Of a DNA stretch of 64,000 nt, positions 26,968 through 36,566 are shown in pieces. The DNA lies in contig NZ_KI912105.1 of NCBI RefSeq assembly GCF_000517065.1, positions 1,286,405 to 1,350,404 of the forward strand. The letters are read 5' to 3'. Within the stretch, counting starts at the first letter, position 1; each line of letters begins with the position of its first letter. This stretch comes from Alkaliflexus imshenetskii DSM 15055. Its GTDB lineage: Bacteria > Bacteroidota > Bacteroidia > Bacteroidales > Marinilabiliaceae. A program made the position numbers and the translations under genes. A model generated the notes under the pieces. The model searched no databases and was not told the origin of the DNA. It worked only from the letters and a program-made list of their open reading frames with translations.

Positions 26968-27020
26968 AGTCACATCATCAGACAGAACAATTTGAGATAT
27001 AATTAAAACCAGGAATTAAC

Positions 27021-30000
27021 ATGCGACAACGTCTTCCAAAAGCGCAGGGCTTATACGACCCGGCCAATGAGCACGAGAATTGCGGGATAGGATTTGTGGC
27101 CAATATAAAAGGCGTAAAATCCAATGAAATTGTACGCCGGGGCCTCGAAGTCCTGGTTAACATGACGCACAGGGGAGCAGAAAGCTCCGACAACAAATCG
27201 GGTGACGGTGCCGGCATTCTAATGCAGGTGCCCCATGATCTCTTTTCCTCCTTCGGCTTTAACCTTCCTGCTCCCGGAAAATATGCATCGGGATTGGTTT
27301 TTTTGCCACGAAATGAGAAGGAAAGTATTGCCTGTGTGACCGAACTCAATAACCAACTCGCTTCGGAAGGTCTTGACCTGATTGGATATCGTGATGTACC
27401 TGTTAACAATAAAGTACTGGGGGAAATTGCAAAGAGCAATGAGCCGGTCATCAGACAGGTATTTGTGCAGGGAAACTATGAGCAGGATGTACTGGAGCGC
27501 AAACTATTTATAGCGCGCAAAGTCACTGAGAATGCCATTAGAACATCTGCATTAAAACAAAAGGAACATTTCTATATTGTAAGTCTCTCGAGCAAAGTAT
27601 TTATTTATAAAGGCATGCTCACGCCGGAACAACTGGGCGAGTACTTTCTTGACCTGAAACATCCGGCTATATCAAGTGCCATTGCGCTTGTTCACTCAAG
27701 ATTCAGCACAAACACATTTCCCACCTGGGATTTGGCTCAGCCGTTCAGGCTAATGGCACACAACGGCGAAATCAACACAATCAAAGGAAACCGCCTGTGG
27801 ATGGAAGCGCGCGAAGGGCTTCTGGAATCTGATTTGTTTGGCGATGACCTGAAAAAACTGTTCCCCGTAATTGAGCCAAACAAAAGCGACTCTGCTTCGC
27901 TCGACAATGTGCTGGAATTTCTATTCCTGACCGGACGCACCCTTCCGCATGCACTAACCATGCTTATCCCGGAATCATGGAACGATAAAAACCCTATACC
28001 CCAAAGCCTTAAGGCCTACTACGAATATCATAGTACCATAATGGAACCATGGGACGGCCCTGCTTCAATTGTTTTTTCTGATGGTCGCTACATTGGAGGA
28101 ACGCTTGACCGTAATGGTCTGCGTCCATCCAGATTTGTCATCACCAAAAATGACATGATTGTAATGGGATCCGAGGTTGGGGTGCAGACTTTCCCTGCCG
28201 AAGAAATCGTGATGAAAGGCCGTTTGCGCCCCGGCAAACTGCTGCTTGTTGACACACAACTTGGTATCATCATTCCCGATGAAGAGATAAAATCTCAGTT
28301 GTCGCGCCTCCATCCATACGAAAACTGGCTGAAGGAGAACCGAATCAGCATGGACGACATCGAAGTAAAAAAACGTGTGCCATCATCAATTGGCGAAAAG
28401 CTCAACTCATACCTAAAAGCTTTTGGTTACAACAAAGAGGATCTGGAACAAATCATTTTCCCTATGGCCACCAGTGCCAACGAGCCTGTTGGCTCAATGG
28501 GTAACGATACGCCTATGGCTGCACTCTCTGAGAAACCACAGCGCCTCTTCTCTTACTTCCGCCAATTGTTTGCCCAGGTAACCAATCCTCCCATCGACCC
28601 AATAAGGGAAGGTTTGGTTATGGCCTTAACCAGCTACATCGGCTCAGTTTCAAAAAATCTGTTGATAGAAACGCCTGCCCAATGCAGATCAATCAAATTC
28701 ACTTCACCAGTAGTCAACAATACCGATTTGGGCAAAATAAAGGATTATCGTCGTGAAGAGTTTACCCATGTAACCATCCCAATTACCTTTAAAACCAAAG
28801 AGGGTGGCAAAGGGCTGAGAACAGCTCTGGAAAAGATTTGCAAAGCCGCAGAAAAAGCTGTTGACGACAACATCAACTATGTGATTTTAAGCGATCGGAA
28901 CATATCGCCCGACGAAGCTCCGGTGCCATCACTGCTTGCCACTTCGGCTGTACACCACCATTTGGTGAAAACTAAAAAACGGATGCAGATTGGCCTCATC
29001 ATTGAAACCGGTGAAGCACGAGAAGTGATGCATTTTGCACTTTTGTTGGGCTATGGTGCAAGTGTGATAAACCCATACCTTTGCTTTGCCACCATCGACG
29101 AAATGGTGCAACAAGGAAAAATCAAGCTCTCATACGATGAGGCACGGGAGAACTATATCAAATCGGTTAACAAAGGGCTTCTGAAAATAATGTCCAAAAT
29201 GGGCATATCCACCCTGCGCAGCTATCATGGTGCCCAAATGTTCGAAGCGGTAGGTATTTCACGTGAAGTGATCGACCTCTACTTTACCGGTACATCATCG
29301 CGCATTGGCGGGGTTGGCTTTGACGAAATTGCCCGTGAAGCGGCCATATTTCATGAGGCAGCCTTCGATGAGATGCAGGAAGAGGGACCATTTGAAAACT
29401 TTGGTGCCTATGCTTTCCGCAAAAATGGAGAAAAACACGGATGGAATCCCGAAACCATTGGCTTGCTACAATGGGCAACTGCCGAAAACGACTACTCAAA
29501 ATATAAAGAGTATGCCCAACGGGTTGACAATGACAATAAAACGCCACTCTTTCTGCGCGGCTTTTTGAAAGTAAGATTTGGAAAAGCCATTGATGTGAAC
29601 GAAGTAGAGCCTGTTGAAGCCATCATGAAAAGATTCGTTACAGGAGCCATGTCATACGGATCGATTTCGAAAGAGGCACACGAAGCGTTGGCTCTGGCGA
29701 TGAACAGCATCGGCGGACGCAGCAACACAGGCGAAGGTGGCGAAGATGCAAGCCGGTTTAAGTCAAACGCCCGCAGCGCCATCAAACAAGTTGCCAGCGG
29801 ACGCTTTGGCGTCACCAACAACTATCTGGTAAATGCCGACGAGTTGCAGATTAAAATAGCACAAGGCGCAAAACCAGGTGAAGGAGGTCAGCTGCCAGGG
29901 TACAAAGTGGACAAAGTAATTGCACATTTGAGAAACTCCACACCAGGTATCACGCTAATCTCTCCCCCGCCCCACCACGACATTTACTCCATTGAGGATT

Positions 30001-31538
30001 TGGCTCAACTCATCTTCGACCTTAAATGTACAAATCCCACCGCTAAAATCAGTGTCAAACTGGTATCGGAGAGCGGCGTGGGCACAGTAGCTGCCGGAGT
30101 GGCAAAGGCACATGCCGACCTCATCGTTATTAGCGGAACTGAAGGAGGCACAGGCGCCAGCCCCATTAGCTCAATTAAACATGCCGGGCTTCCAGTGGAA
30201 CTTGGACTAGCCGAAGTGCAACAAACCCTCGTGCTTAACAACCTCCGCGGAAGAGTTAAACTTCAAACCGACGGTCAGCTAAAAACAGGGCTGGATGTAA
30301 TTAAAATGGCACTCATGGGTGCCGAAGAGTTTGGTTTTGCTACCTCAAGCCTGGTGGTTTTGGGATGTATAATGATGCGTAAGTGCCACCTTAACACCTG
30401 TCCGGCCGGGATAGCCACACAGGATGAAGAGTTACGCAAGCGCTTCATTGGCAAATATAAAAACCTGATTAACTTCTTCACCTTCATAGCAACAGAAGTA
30501 CGTGAGCATCTGGCCTCATTGGGTGTTAAATCACTGGACGAAATCATTGGACGTGCCGACCTGCTGGAGACAAACACCGAAGTAGGCCATTGGAAAACCA
30601 AAGGACTAGACCTCTCATCACTTACCTATTTTCCAAAAGAGGGTAGAAAGTTTCCGATACGCCACACCACTGTTCAGAAGCACAAGGTTGATCAGGTTTT
30701 GGATCACGAACTCATTCGTCAGGCCCGACCGGCAATTCAAAACAAAACAAAAGTTTGGATGGCCCATCCAATAGCAAACACCGACCGTACCGTGGGTGCA
30801 ATGCTTTCAGGAGAAGTTTCCAAAGTATATGGGGAAGAAGGTCTGCCAAAAGATACCATCAACTGCACCTTTACAGGGTCGGCAGGACAAAGTTTTGGGG
30901 CGTTTCTGGTGAAAGGGGTGACATTGAGGCTCGAAGGTGACTCCAACGACTACCTTGGCAAAGGATTGTCGGGTGGAAAAATTGTAGTTGTCCCTCCCAA
31001 AGGCTCCACTTTTAAACCAGAAAGCAATATCATCATAGGCAATACAGTGCTTTATGGCGCCACCAGTGGATATCTTTATGTTCATGGTGTTGCAGGCGAA
31101 CGTTTTGCCGTGCGAAACTCTGGTGCCTACGCGGTTGTTGAAGGCGTTGGCGACCACTGCTGCGAATACATGACAGGTGGACGCGTTGTAGTAATAGGCT
31201 CAACCGGAAGAAACTTTGCCGCAGGTATGAGCGGAGGTATCGCCTATGTGCTCGACGAATCAGGCAGATTTGACTACTTCTGTAACAAAGGATTGGTTGA
31301 TTTAAATCCCGTTCACGATTACGATGATATACAGGAGCTACAGCACATGTTAAGCAAACATCTGCTTCACACCAACAGTGCCAAAGCCAGAGAAATACTT
31401 GTAAACTGGGACTTCTATCTACCCAAATTCATTAAGGTTATTCCTTTTGAGTACAAAAAAGTTCTGCAACAACAAAAACTGATGGAGTTGGAACAAAAGC
31501 TTGCTGAAACAGAAGATGCACCTTACATCAGAGAGTAA
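27021..31538 (+). CDS. gltB: Glutamate synthase large subunit
   Basis: Large subunit of NADPH/NADH glutamate synthase: releases ammonia from glutamine and channels it to 2-oxoglutarate to make glutamate. Full-length at 1505 residues. The N-terminal nucleophile is Cys21 (HENCGIGFV), exposed after removal of a short propeptide. The synthase domain has the FMN-barrel signature AKPGEGGQLPGYKV and SGTEGGTGASP, and the 3Fe-4S cysteines are 1116, 1122 and 1127 (CIMMRKCHLNTC). The C-terminal GXGXG beta-helix is at about 1250-1450. It is followed 87 bases later by gltD. Confidence 0.97.
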   Translation: MRQRLPKAQGLYDPANEHENCGIGFVANIKGVKSNEIVRRGLEVLVNMTHRGAESSDNKSGDGAGILMQVPHDLFSSFGFNLPAPGKYASGLVFLPRNEKESIACVTELNNQLASEGLDLIGYRDVPVNNKVLGEIAKSNEPVIRQVFVQGNYEQDVLERKLFIARKVTENAIRTSALKQKEHFYIVSLSSKVFIYKGMLTPEQLGEYFLDLKHPAISSAIALVHSRFSTNTFPTWDLAQPFRLMAHNGEINTIKGNRLWMEAREGLLESDLFGDDLKKLFPVIEPNKSDSASLDNVLEFLFLTGRTLPHALTMLIPESWNDKNPIPQSLKAYYEYHSTIMEPWDGPASIVFSDGRYIGGTLDRNGLRPSRFVITKNDMIVMGSEVGVQTFPAEEIVMKGRLRPGKLLLVDTQLGIIIPDEEIKSQLSRLHPYENWLKENRISMDDIEVKKRVPSSIGEKLNSYLKAFGYNKEDLEQIIFPMATSANEPVGSMGNDTPMAALSEKPQRLFSYFRQLFAQVTNPPIDPIREGLVMALTSYIGSVSKNLLIETPAQCRSIKFTSPVVNNTDLGKIKDYRREEFTHVTIPITFKTKEGGKGLRTALEKICKAAEKAVDDNINYVILSDRNISPDEAPVPSLLATSAVHHHLVKTKKRMQIGLIIETGEAREVMHFALLLGYGASVINPYLCFATIDEMVQQGKIKLSYDEARENYIKSVNKGLLKIMSKMGISTLRSYHGAQMFEAVGISREVIDLYFTGTSSRIGGVGFDEIAREAAIFHEAAFDEMQEEGPFENFGAYAFRKNGEKHGWNPETIGLLQWATAENDYSKYKEYAQRVDNDNKTPLFLRGFLKVRFGKAIDVNEVEPVEAIMKRFVTGAMSYGSISKEAHEALALAMNSIGGRSNTGEGGEDASRFKSNARSAIKQVASGRFGVTNNYLVNADELQIKIAQGAKPGEGGQLPGYKVDKVIAHLRNSTPGITLISPPPHHDIYSIEDLAQLIFDLKCTNPTAKISVKLVSESGVGTVAAGVAKAHADLIVISGTEGGTGASPISSIKHAGLPVELGLAEVQQTLVLNNLRGRVKLQTDGQLKTGLDVIKMALMGAEEFGFATSSLVVLGCIMMRKCHLNTCPAGIATQDEELRKRFIGKYKNLINFFTFIATEVREHLASLGVKSLDEIIGRADLLETNTEVGHWKTKGLDLSSLTYFPKEGRKFPIRHTTVQKHKVDQVLDHELIRQARPAIQNKTKVWMAHPIANTDRTVGAMLSGEVSKVYGEEGLPKDTINCTFTGSAGQSFGAFLVKGVTLRLEGDSNDYLGKGLSGGKIVVVPPKGSTFKPESNIIIGNTVLYGATSGYLYVHGVAGERFAVRNSGAYAVVEGVGDHCCEYMTGGRVVVIGSTGRNFAAGMSGGIAYVLDESGRFDYFCNKGLVDLNPVHDYDDIQELQHMLSKHLLHTNSAKAREILVNWDFYLPKFIKVIPFEYKKVLQQQKLMELEQKLAETEDAPYIRE

Positions 31539-31625
31539 AAATCAATTTTAATGACATCCGGATCAGAGCCGGTCAGGTGAATCCTTCAAAACACCACCGG
31601 CACTGTCCTTAAAAAGATATCAAAC

Positions 31626-33044
31626 ATGGGAAATCCTAAAGGCTTTATGGAGGTTGCGCGCAAAGAAGCAGGCAACCGACCAGTAAACGAGAGAGTTGAC
31701 GATTACGGCGAAGTAGAGCAAGTTTTGAACGATGACGATCGCCGGCTACAGGCATCCAGATGTATGGATTGTGGCATCCCTTTTTGTCATTGGGCATGCC
31801 CGGTGAGCAGCAAAATACCCGAATGGCAGGATGCGCTTTACAAAGGAGACTATGCCCTAGCCAGTAAAATACTACACTCTACCAATAGTTTTCCGGAATT
31901 TACCGGACGCGTATGCCCGGCTCCTTGCGAAAAATCGTGTGTGCTGGCAATTCACGAAGAGTCGGTCACCATTCGTGAGAACGAAGCATCTACGGTTGAA
32001 AAAGCTTTTGAACTGGGGCTTATAAAGCCCAGAATACCAAAAAAACGTACCGGCAAAAAAGTGGCCATCATTGGTTCAGGTCCTGCGGGCTTATCAGCTG
32101 CTGACTTGTTAAACCAGGCCGGACATTCAGTTACTGTATTTGAGCGCGATGATGCAGTGGGTGGATTGTTACGATATGGCATACCGGACTTTAAACTCAA
32201 CAAAAAAGTGATCGACCGCCGCGTCCAGATTTTCGAAACCGAAGGCATTGAATTTAAAACCAATGTAATGGTTGGCGAAAACATTTCCGGCAAAGATATT
32301 CTGAAACAATTTGACGCAGTGATTCTGGCCATCGGCGCAATGAAACCAAGAGACTTAGCCTCCGAAGGCCGCGAGATGAGTGGTATCTATTTTGCGATGG
32401 AATACCTTACGCAGCAGAATAAAATCAATCGTGGCGTTAGTTACAACGGACAGCGTATCGATGCCAAAGGACAAAAAGTTCTTGTTATTGGTGGAGGTGA
32501 TACCGGTAGTGATTGCGTTGGTACCGCCAATCGTCAAAAAGCAGCATCCGTAACCCAGATTGAAATACTTCCTAAGCCACCGGCCAAACGTGCCAAAGGT
32601 AATCCATGGCCATACTGGCCAAACGTTTTAAAAACCTCATCATCACACGATGAAGGGTGCGAAAGAATGTGGAGTATGTCTACGCGCCGTTTCATTGGAG
32701 AGAATGGTGTTTTGAAGGGAGTTGAAGTAGCGGAAGTTGAATGGACAAACGAAAACGGAAAATGGAACATGAAAGAAATTGAAGGAACCACCAGAGTGTT
32801 AGAAGCAGATTTGGTATTCCTATCAATGGGCTTTGTGCATCCTGTTCACGAAGGCGTTATTCAGGAGCTGGGTTTGGAACTGGATAGTCGTGGCAACATT
32901 AAAGTTGACGATTCATTTGCAACAAGTAAAAAAGGGGTGTTTGCAGCTGGTGATGCAGCTAATGGTGCCAGCCTTGTGGTTACAGCCATTTCAAAAGGAC
33001 GGGGGGCTGCAGAAAAAGTTCACAATTTCTTGATGGGTAAATAA
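31626..33044 (+). CDS. gltD: Glutamate synthase small subunit
   Basis: FAD- and Fe-S-containing subunit that passes electrons from NAD(P)H to GltB. At 472 residues it has the N-terminal cysteine motifs CMDCGIPFCHWACP and CPAPCEKSC for two 4Fe-4S clusters, the FAD-binding loop IIGSGPAGLSAADLL (about residue 145), the nucleotide-binding loop VIGGGDTGSDCVGTANR (about residue 288) and the C-terminal FAD motif GVFAAGDAANGASLVV. It forms an operon with gltB. Confidence 0.96.
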   Translation: MGNPKGFMEVARKEAGNRPVNERVDDYGEVEQVLNDDDRRLQASRCMDCGIPFCHWACPVSSKIPEWQDALYKGDYALASKILHSTNSFPEFTGRVCPAPCEKSCVLAIHEESVTIRENEASTVEKAFELGLIKPRIPKKRTGKKVAIIGSGPAGLSAADLLNQAGHSVTVFERDDAVGGLLRYGIPDFKLNKKVIDRRVQIFETEGIEFKTNVMVGENISGKDILKQFDAVILAIGAMKPRDLASEGREMSGIYFAMEYLTQQNKINRGVSYNGQRIDAKGQKVLVIGGGDTGSDCVGTANRQKAASVTQIEILPKPPAKRAKGNPWPYWPNVLKTSSSHDEGCERMWSMSTRRFIGENGVLKGVEVAEVEWTNENGKWNMKEIEGTTRVLEADLVFLSMGFVHPVHEGVIQELGLELDSRGNIKVDDSFATSKKGVFAAGDAANGASLVVTAISKGRGAAEKVHNFLMGK

Positions 33045-33298
33045 AAAAAACAGCCCAACTTTTAAAAATGGTCGCAAACAAACCATCCGAAATTAAAAAA
33101 ACACAACATCTCAAATAACACCCCTGAAAACATGAAGCAAAACACGAAAAACAATCAATAAAACATCGGACTATAGTAAATTTTAGGGGATAATACCTGT
33201 TTTTTACTCGATTTTAAGTTTTTTAACAAGACAAATAGAGGGTGTTTGATAAAATTATTACATATTTGTAGGGTCTAACTCACAAACCAAATAACTAT

Positions 33299-35491
33299 AT
33301 GGCAACTTTAAGATTTTTTGCACTAAAAGAGCTTCTCAAGCGGAAGCCGATGTACATTGACGAACTGGGAAAGCTCACGTCAAACTATTTTGGGAAAAAC
33401 GTTTTCGACAAAGCCAAGATGAAAAAATTCCTGTCGAAAGAGGCCTACGAACATGTTATGGAGGCTATCGAGAAAGGAAGTCGCATCGACCGCAAAATGG
33501 CTGACCAGATTGCACTCGGCATGAGAGCCTGGGCCATCGACAATGGTGCTACCCACTACACACACTGGTTTCATCCACTAACCGATGCCACAGCAGAGAA
33601 GCACGATGCTTTCATCGATTTGGATTCTGCAGGCGGAGTTGTTGAAGCCTTCAGCGGCAAACTTCTTGTACAGCAAGAACCCGACGCATCCAGTTTCCCT
33701 TCAGGTGGTATTCGCAACACTTTTGAGGCTCGTGGTTACACAGCCTGGGACGTATCTTCACCGGCATTTATTGTAGGAACAACATTGTGTCTTCCCACTA
33801 TCTTTGTATCGTACACCGGAGAAGCGCTTGACTACAAAATGCCATTGTTAAAAGCACTTGCTGCAGTTGACAAAGCAGCTGTGGATGTGTGTCAGTATTT
33901 TGACAAAAACGTATCTAAGGTAACCAGCAACCTTGGCTGGGAACAAGAATATTTTTTGGTTGATGAGGCGCTGTTTATGGCACGTCCCGACCTGATGCTT
34001 ACCGAGCGTACGCTGATGGGACACTCATCTTCGAAAGACCAGCAGCTTGAAGATCACTATTTCAGCAGCATACCTGAAAGGGTTATCGCATATATGGAAG
34101 ATTTTGAGCGTGAGGCATACCTGCTTGGCATTCCGTTGAAAACACGTCACAATGAGGTTGCACCAAACCAGTTTGAGGTTGCGCCAATATTTGAGGAGGT
34201 TAACCTTGCCAACGACCATAACCAATTGGTTATGGACGTGATGAAAAAAATTGCACGTAAGCACAACTTTAGAGTTCTGTTTCACGAAAAGCCTTTCAAA
34301 GGCATCAATGGTTCAGGCAAGCACAACAACTGGTCGCTAAGCACGGATACTGGCGTGAACTTGCTGTCACCGGGTAAAAACCCGCGTACCAACATGCAGT
34401 TCCTCACCTTCCTGCTCAACGTAATGAAAGCGGTACATGAGCATCAGGATCTGCTTCTTGCAAGTATCCTTACAGCCAGCAACACACACCGTTTGGGTGC
34501 CAATGAAGCACCACCATCTATCATCTCCATATTCTTAGGACATGAATTAAATCGTGTGCTGGACGAATTGGAAGAGACCGTGCCTGATAAAAAGATGACA
34601 CCGGATGAAAAAACATCTATCAAACTGAATATTGGCAAAATACCTGAGATTCTTCTGGATAACACCGACCGTAACAGAACCTCTCCTTTTGCATTCACCG
34701 GTAACCGTTTCGAATACCGTGCGGTAGGCTCATCGGCCAACTGTGCCTCTGCAATGATTGTGCTTAACACTGTAGTAGCCGCTCAGCTTAAGAAATTTAA
34801 AGCCGAGGTTGATGGTTTGGTTGAAAAAGGTATCAAAAAAGATGAAGCCATCCTCCAGACTCTGAAGAAATATATCAAAGAGACCAAAAACATCCGCTTT
34901 GATGGTAACGGTTATAGTCAGGAGTGGGTTGAAGAAGCTGCCCGCAGAGGTCTTTTCAACATCAACAATGTGCCTGAAGCACTGGAGGCTTACCTAAAAG
35001 ACAAATCGATAAAAGTATTTGGCGACAACGATGTGTTCTCTAAAATAGAACTTGAAGCACGCGTTGAAGTTGAACTCGAGAAGTTCACCAAGAAAATACA
35101 GATTGAGTCGAGGGTACTTGGCGACATAGCCATAAACCATATTGTTCCTACAGGCGTGGCATATATGAACACACTCATTCAAAACGTGCAGGGTCTGAAA
35201 GATATCTTTGGTAATGAATCAGATTTTCAGGAGTTGGCCGGCGACCGTCTGGACCTCATCAGAAAAACATCATACCACATCCAGAATATCAAAAACAAAG
35301 TGCATGATATGGTTGAGGCACGCAAAGTAGCCAACAAAGAAGAGGATGCCCACCAGAAGGCTCATCTTTACGACATAAGCGTGCGTCCTTGTCTTGACGA
35401 CATCCGTTACCATGTTGATAAGTTGGAACTGATTGTTGACAACGAAATGTGGCCATTGCCAAAATACAGAGAACTCTTGTTTGCTCGATAG
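33299..35491 (+). CDS. glnA: Glutamine synthetase type III
   Basis: ATP-dependent ligation of ammonia to glutamate. At 730 residues it belongs to the large GSIII (GlnN) class typical of Bacteroidota, not the 450-residue GSI. Visible marks are FPSGGIRNTFEARGYTAWD, the metal/glutamate region LGWEQEYFLVD and RHNEVAPNQFEVAP, the GSGKHNNWSL loop, NTHRLGANEAPPSI and the arginine motif RTSPFAFTGNRFEYRAVG. There is no adenylylation-loop signature of GSI. It lies 254 bases after gltD, has its own terminator and completes the GS-GOGAT cycle. Confidence 0.97.
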   Translation: MATLRFFALKELLKRKPMYIDELGKLTSNYFGKNVFDKAKMKKFLSKEAYEHVMEAIEKGSRIDRKMADQIALGMRAWAIDNGATHYTHWFHPLTDATAEKHDAFIDLDSAGGVVEAFSGKLLVQQEPDASSFPSGGIRNTFEARGYTAWDVSSPAFIVGTTLCLPTIFVSYTGEALDYKMPLLKALAAVDKAAVDVCQYFDKNVSKVTSNLGWEQEYFLVDEALFMARPDLMLTERTLMGHSSSKDQQLEDHYFSSIPERVIAYMEDFEREAYLLGIPLKTRHNEVAPNQFEVAPIFEEVNLANDHNQLVMDVMKKIARKHNFRVLFHEKPFKGINGSGKHNNWSLSTDTGVNLLSPGKNPRTNMQFLTFLLNVMKAVHEHQDLLLASILTASNTHRLGANEAPPSIISIFLGHELNRVLDELEETVPDKKMTPDEKTSIKLNIGKIPEILLDNTDRNRTSPFAFTGNRFEYRAVGSSANCASAMIVLNTVVAAQLKKFKAEVDGLVEKGIKKDEAILQTLKKYIKETKNIRFDGNGYSQEWVEEAARRGLFNINNVPEALEAYLKDKSIKVFGDNDVFSKIELEARVEVELEKFTKKIQIESRVLGDIAINHIVPTGVAYMNTLIQNVQGLKDIFGNESDFQELAGDRLDLIRKTSYHIQNIKNKVHDMVEARKVANKEEDAHQKAHLYDISVRPCLDDIRYHVDKLELIVDNEMWPLPKYRELLFAR

Positions 35492-35518
35492 TTTGATTTT
35501 AAGGTTTACTAAGGGGGT

Positions 35519-35561
35519 AAGCGGGGCAGCTTCAAATGTGGAGCAGCCCCGCTTCGTTTTT
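35519..35561 (+). terminator. Terminator after glnA
   Basis: Nine-base arms aagcggggc / gccccgctt with a further inner agct/agc pairing, followed by tcgttttta. Confidence 0.8.
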
Positions 35562-35609
35562 ATCAAATATGGTGCACCATGATGCCCCAATGCTCAATCA
35601 TCTTATAAA

Positions 35610-36485
35610 TCAATCTTCGAGATACCCAAACTTACCCTCATTATAATCTGAATAACACTTCATAATCTCCTCACGTGTATTCATCACAAATGGGCCATAG
35701 GGCACAACAGTTTCGCGAATCGGCTCGCCGCTCAACACCAGAATTACAGCATCTTCCAAGGCCTCTAGTCTTATATCTTCCCCATCGTTGTTAAAAAGCA
35801 CCAGATGATCCTGGGCTACTTCTTCTGCCCCATTAAATCGTGCTTTACCTGCAATGGTCACAAATGCCGTGTTATGATCCCGTTCAAACGAAAAATCGAG
35901 CGATGCGCCTTGCTTTAGGTAACAATTATATAAATTTATGGGCGAGAAGCTGGATGCTGGACCTTTAATACCATTATACTCACCGGCACAAATATCCACC
36001 ACTCCAAAATCATCCGGCAAATTGAATTTCCCCATATCCTTTTTTTCGATGCCTTGATATTTAGCAGGGGTCATTTTGTATTTAGCCGGAAGATTAACCC
36101 ATAGCTGAACCATCTGAAACCAGCCTCCCTGGCGGTTAAACTCAGCTTCGTGATACTCCTTATGCAGCACTCCTCCGCCTGCCGTCATCCACTGCACATC
36201 TCCGGGTGAGATTACGCCACTATTGCCTGCACTGTCGTGATGCGCCACTTTGCCATGATAGGCAAAGGTAACCGTTTCGATACCCCGGTGTGGGTGAACG
36301 CCTACGCCACGAGGCTCAACACCAGGCTCAAAATAGTGCTTGGAGTTGTAATCCATCAGAAAAAAAGGACTCATGCGATACATCCCCAACTCAGTACCCG
36401 ATGGGAAAAAATTATGCACTCTGAATCCGTTACCTACCCAATGAATAGGTGGTGGCGGTACAATTTGTTCAATGGTTCGTTTCAT
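35610..36485 (-). CDS. Pirin family protein
   Basis: Cupin-fold protein of 291 residues from the ATG at 36485 (MKRTIEQIVPPPP); the longer frame from 36542 adds an unlikely hydrophobic stretch. The N-terminal metal site is in HPHRGIETVTFAYHG, with further His/Glu in HHDSAGNSG and LHKEYHE. Bacterial pirins include quercetinases and redox-sensing regulators; the role here is not known. It is followed on the same strand by no close gene, and the AraC-type regulator lies 81 bases upstream. Confidence 0.92.
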   Translation of the reverse strand: MKRTIEQIVPPPPIHWVGNGFRVHNFFPSGTELGMYRMSPFFLMDYNSKHYFEPGVEPRGVGVHPHRGIETVTFAYHGKVAHHDSAGNSGVISPGDVQWMTAGGGVLHKEYHEAEFNRQGGWFQMVQLWVNLPAKYKMTPAKYQGIEKKDMGKFNLPDDFGVVDICAGEYNGIKGPASSFSPINLYNCYLKQGASLDFSFERDHNTAFVTIAGKARFNGAEEVAQDHLVLFNNDGEDIRLEALEDAVILVLSGEPIRETVVPYGPFVMNTREEIMKCYSDYNEGKFGYLED

Positions 36486-36566
36486 AAACACAATATTGTG
36501 GTGGATAAAAATATTAAACAGAACAGCTAAATAAAAAACCATCTTCTCAACCTCATGGCCAATTCA

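Larger units (their letters stand above)
26538..27020. other. Divergent regulatory region between asnB and gltB
   Basis: 483 bases. It holds the asnB promoter (minus), two plus-strand -7 candidates (TACTTTTG at 26664-26671 and TATTTTTG at 26875-26882), a short Gln-rich reading frame (26897-26923) and a GC-rich structured segment (26923-26967). The remainder is very AT-rich. Confidence 0.6.

Noticed and set aside
26538-27020. A known glutamine-responsive riboswitch upstream of gltB
   Set aside because: I could not recognise the conserved core of any described glutamine aptamer, so only the leader-peptide idea is kept.
26978-27451. 157-residue minus-strand frame over the gltB start
   Set aside because: It overlaps the gltB N-terminus on the other strand and has no recognisable features.
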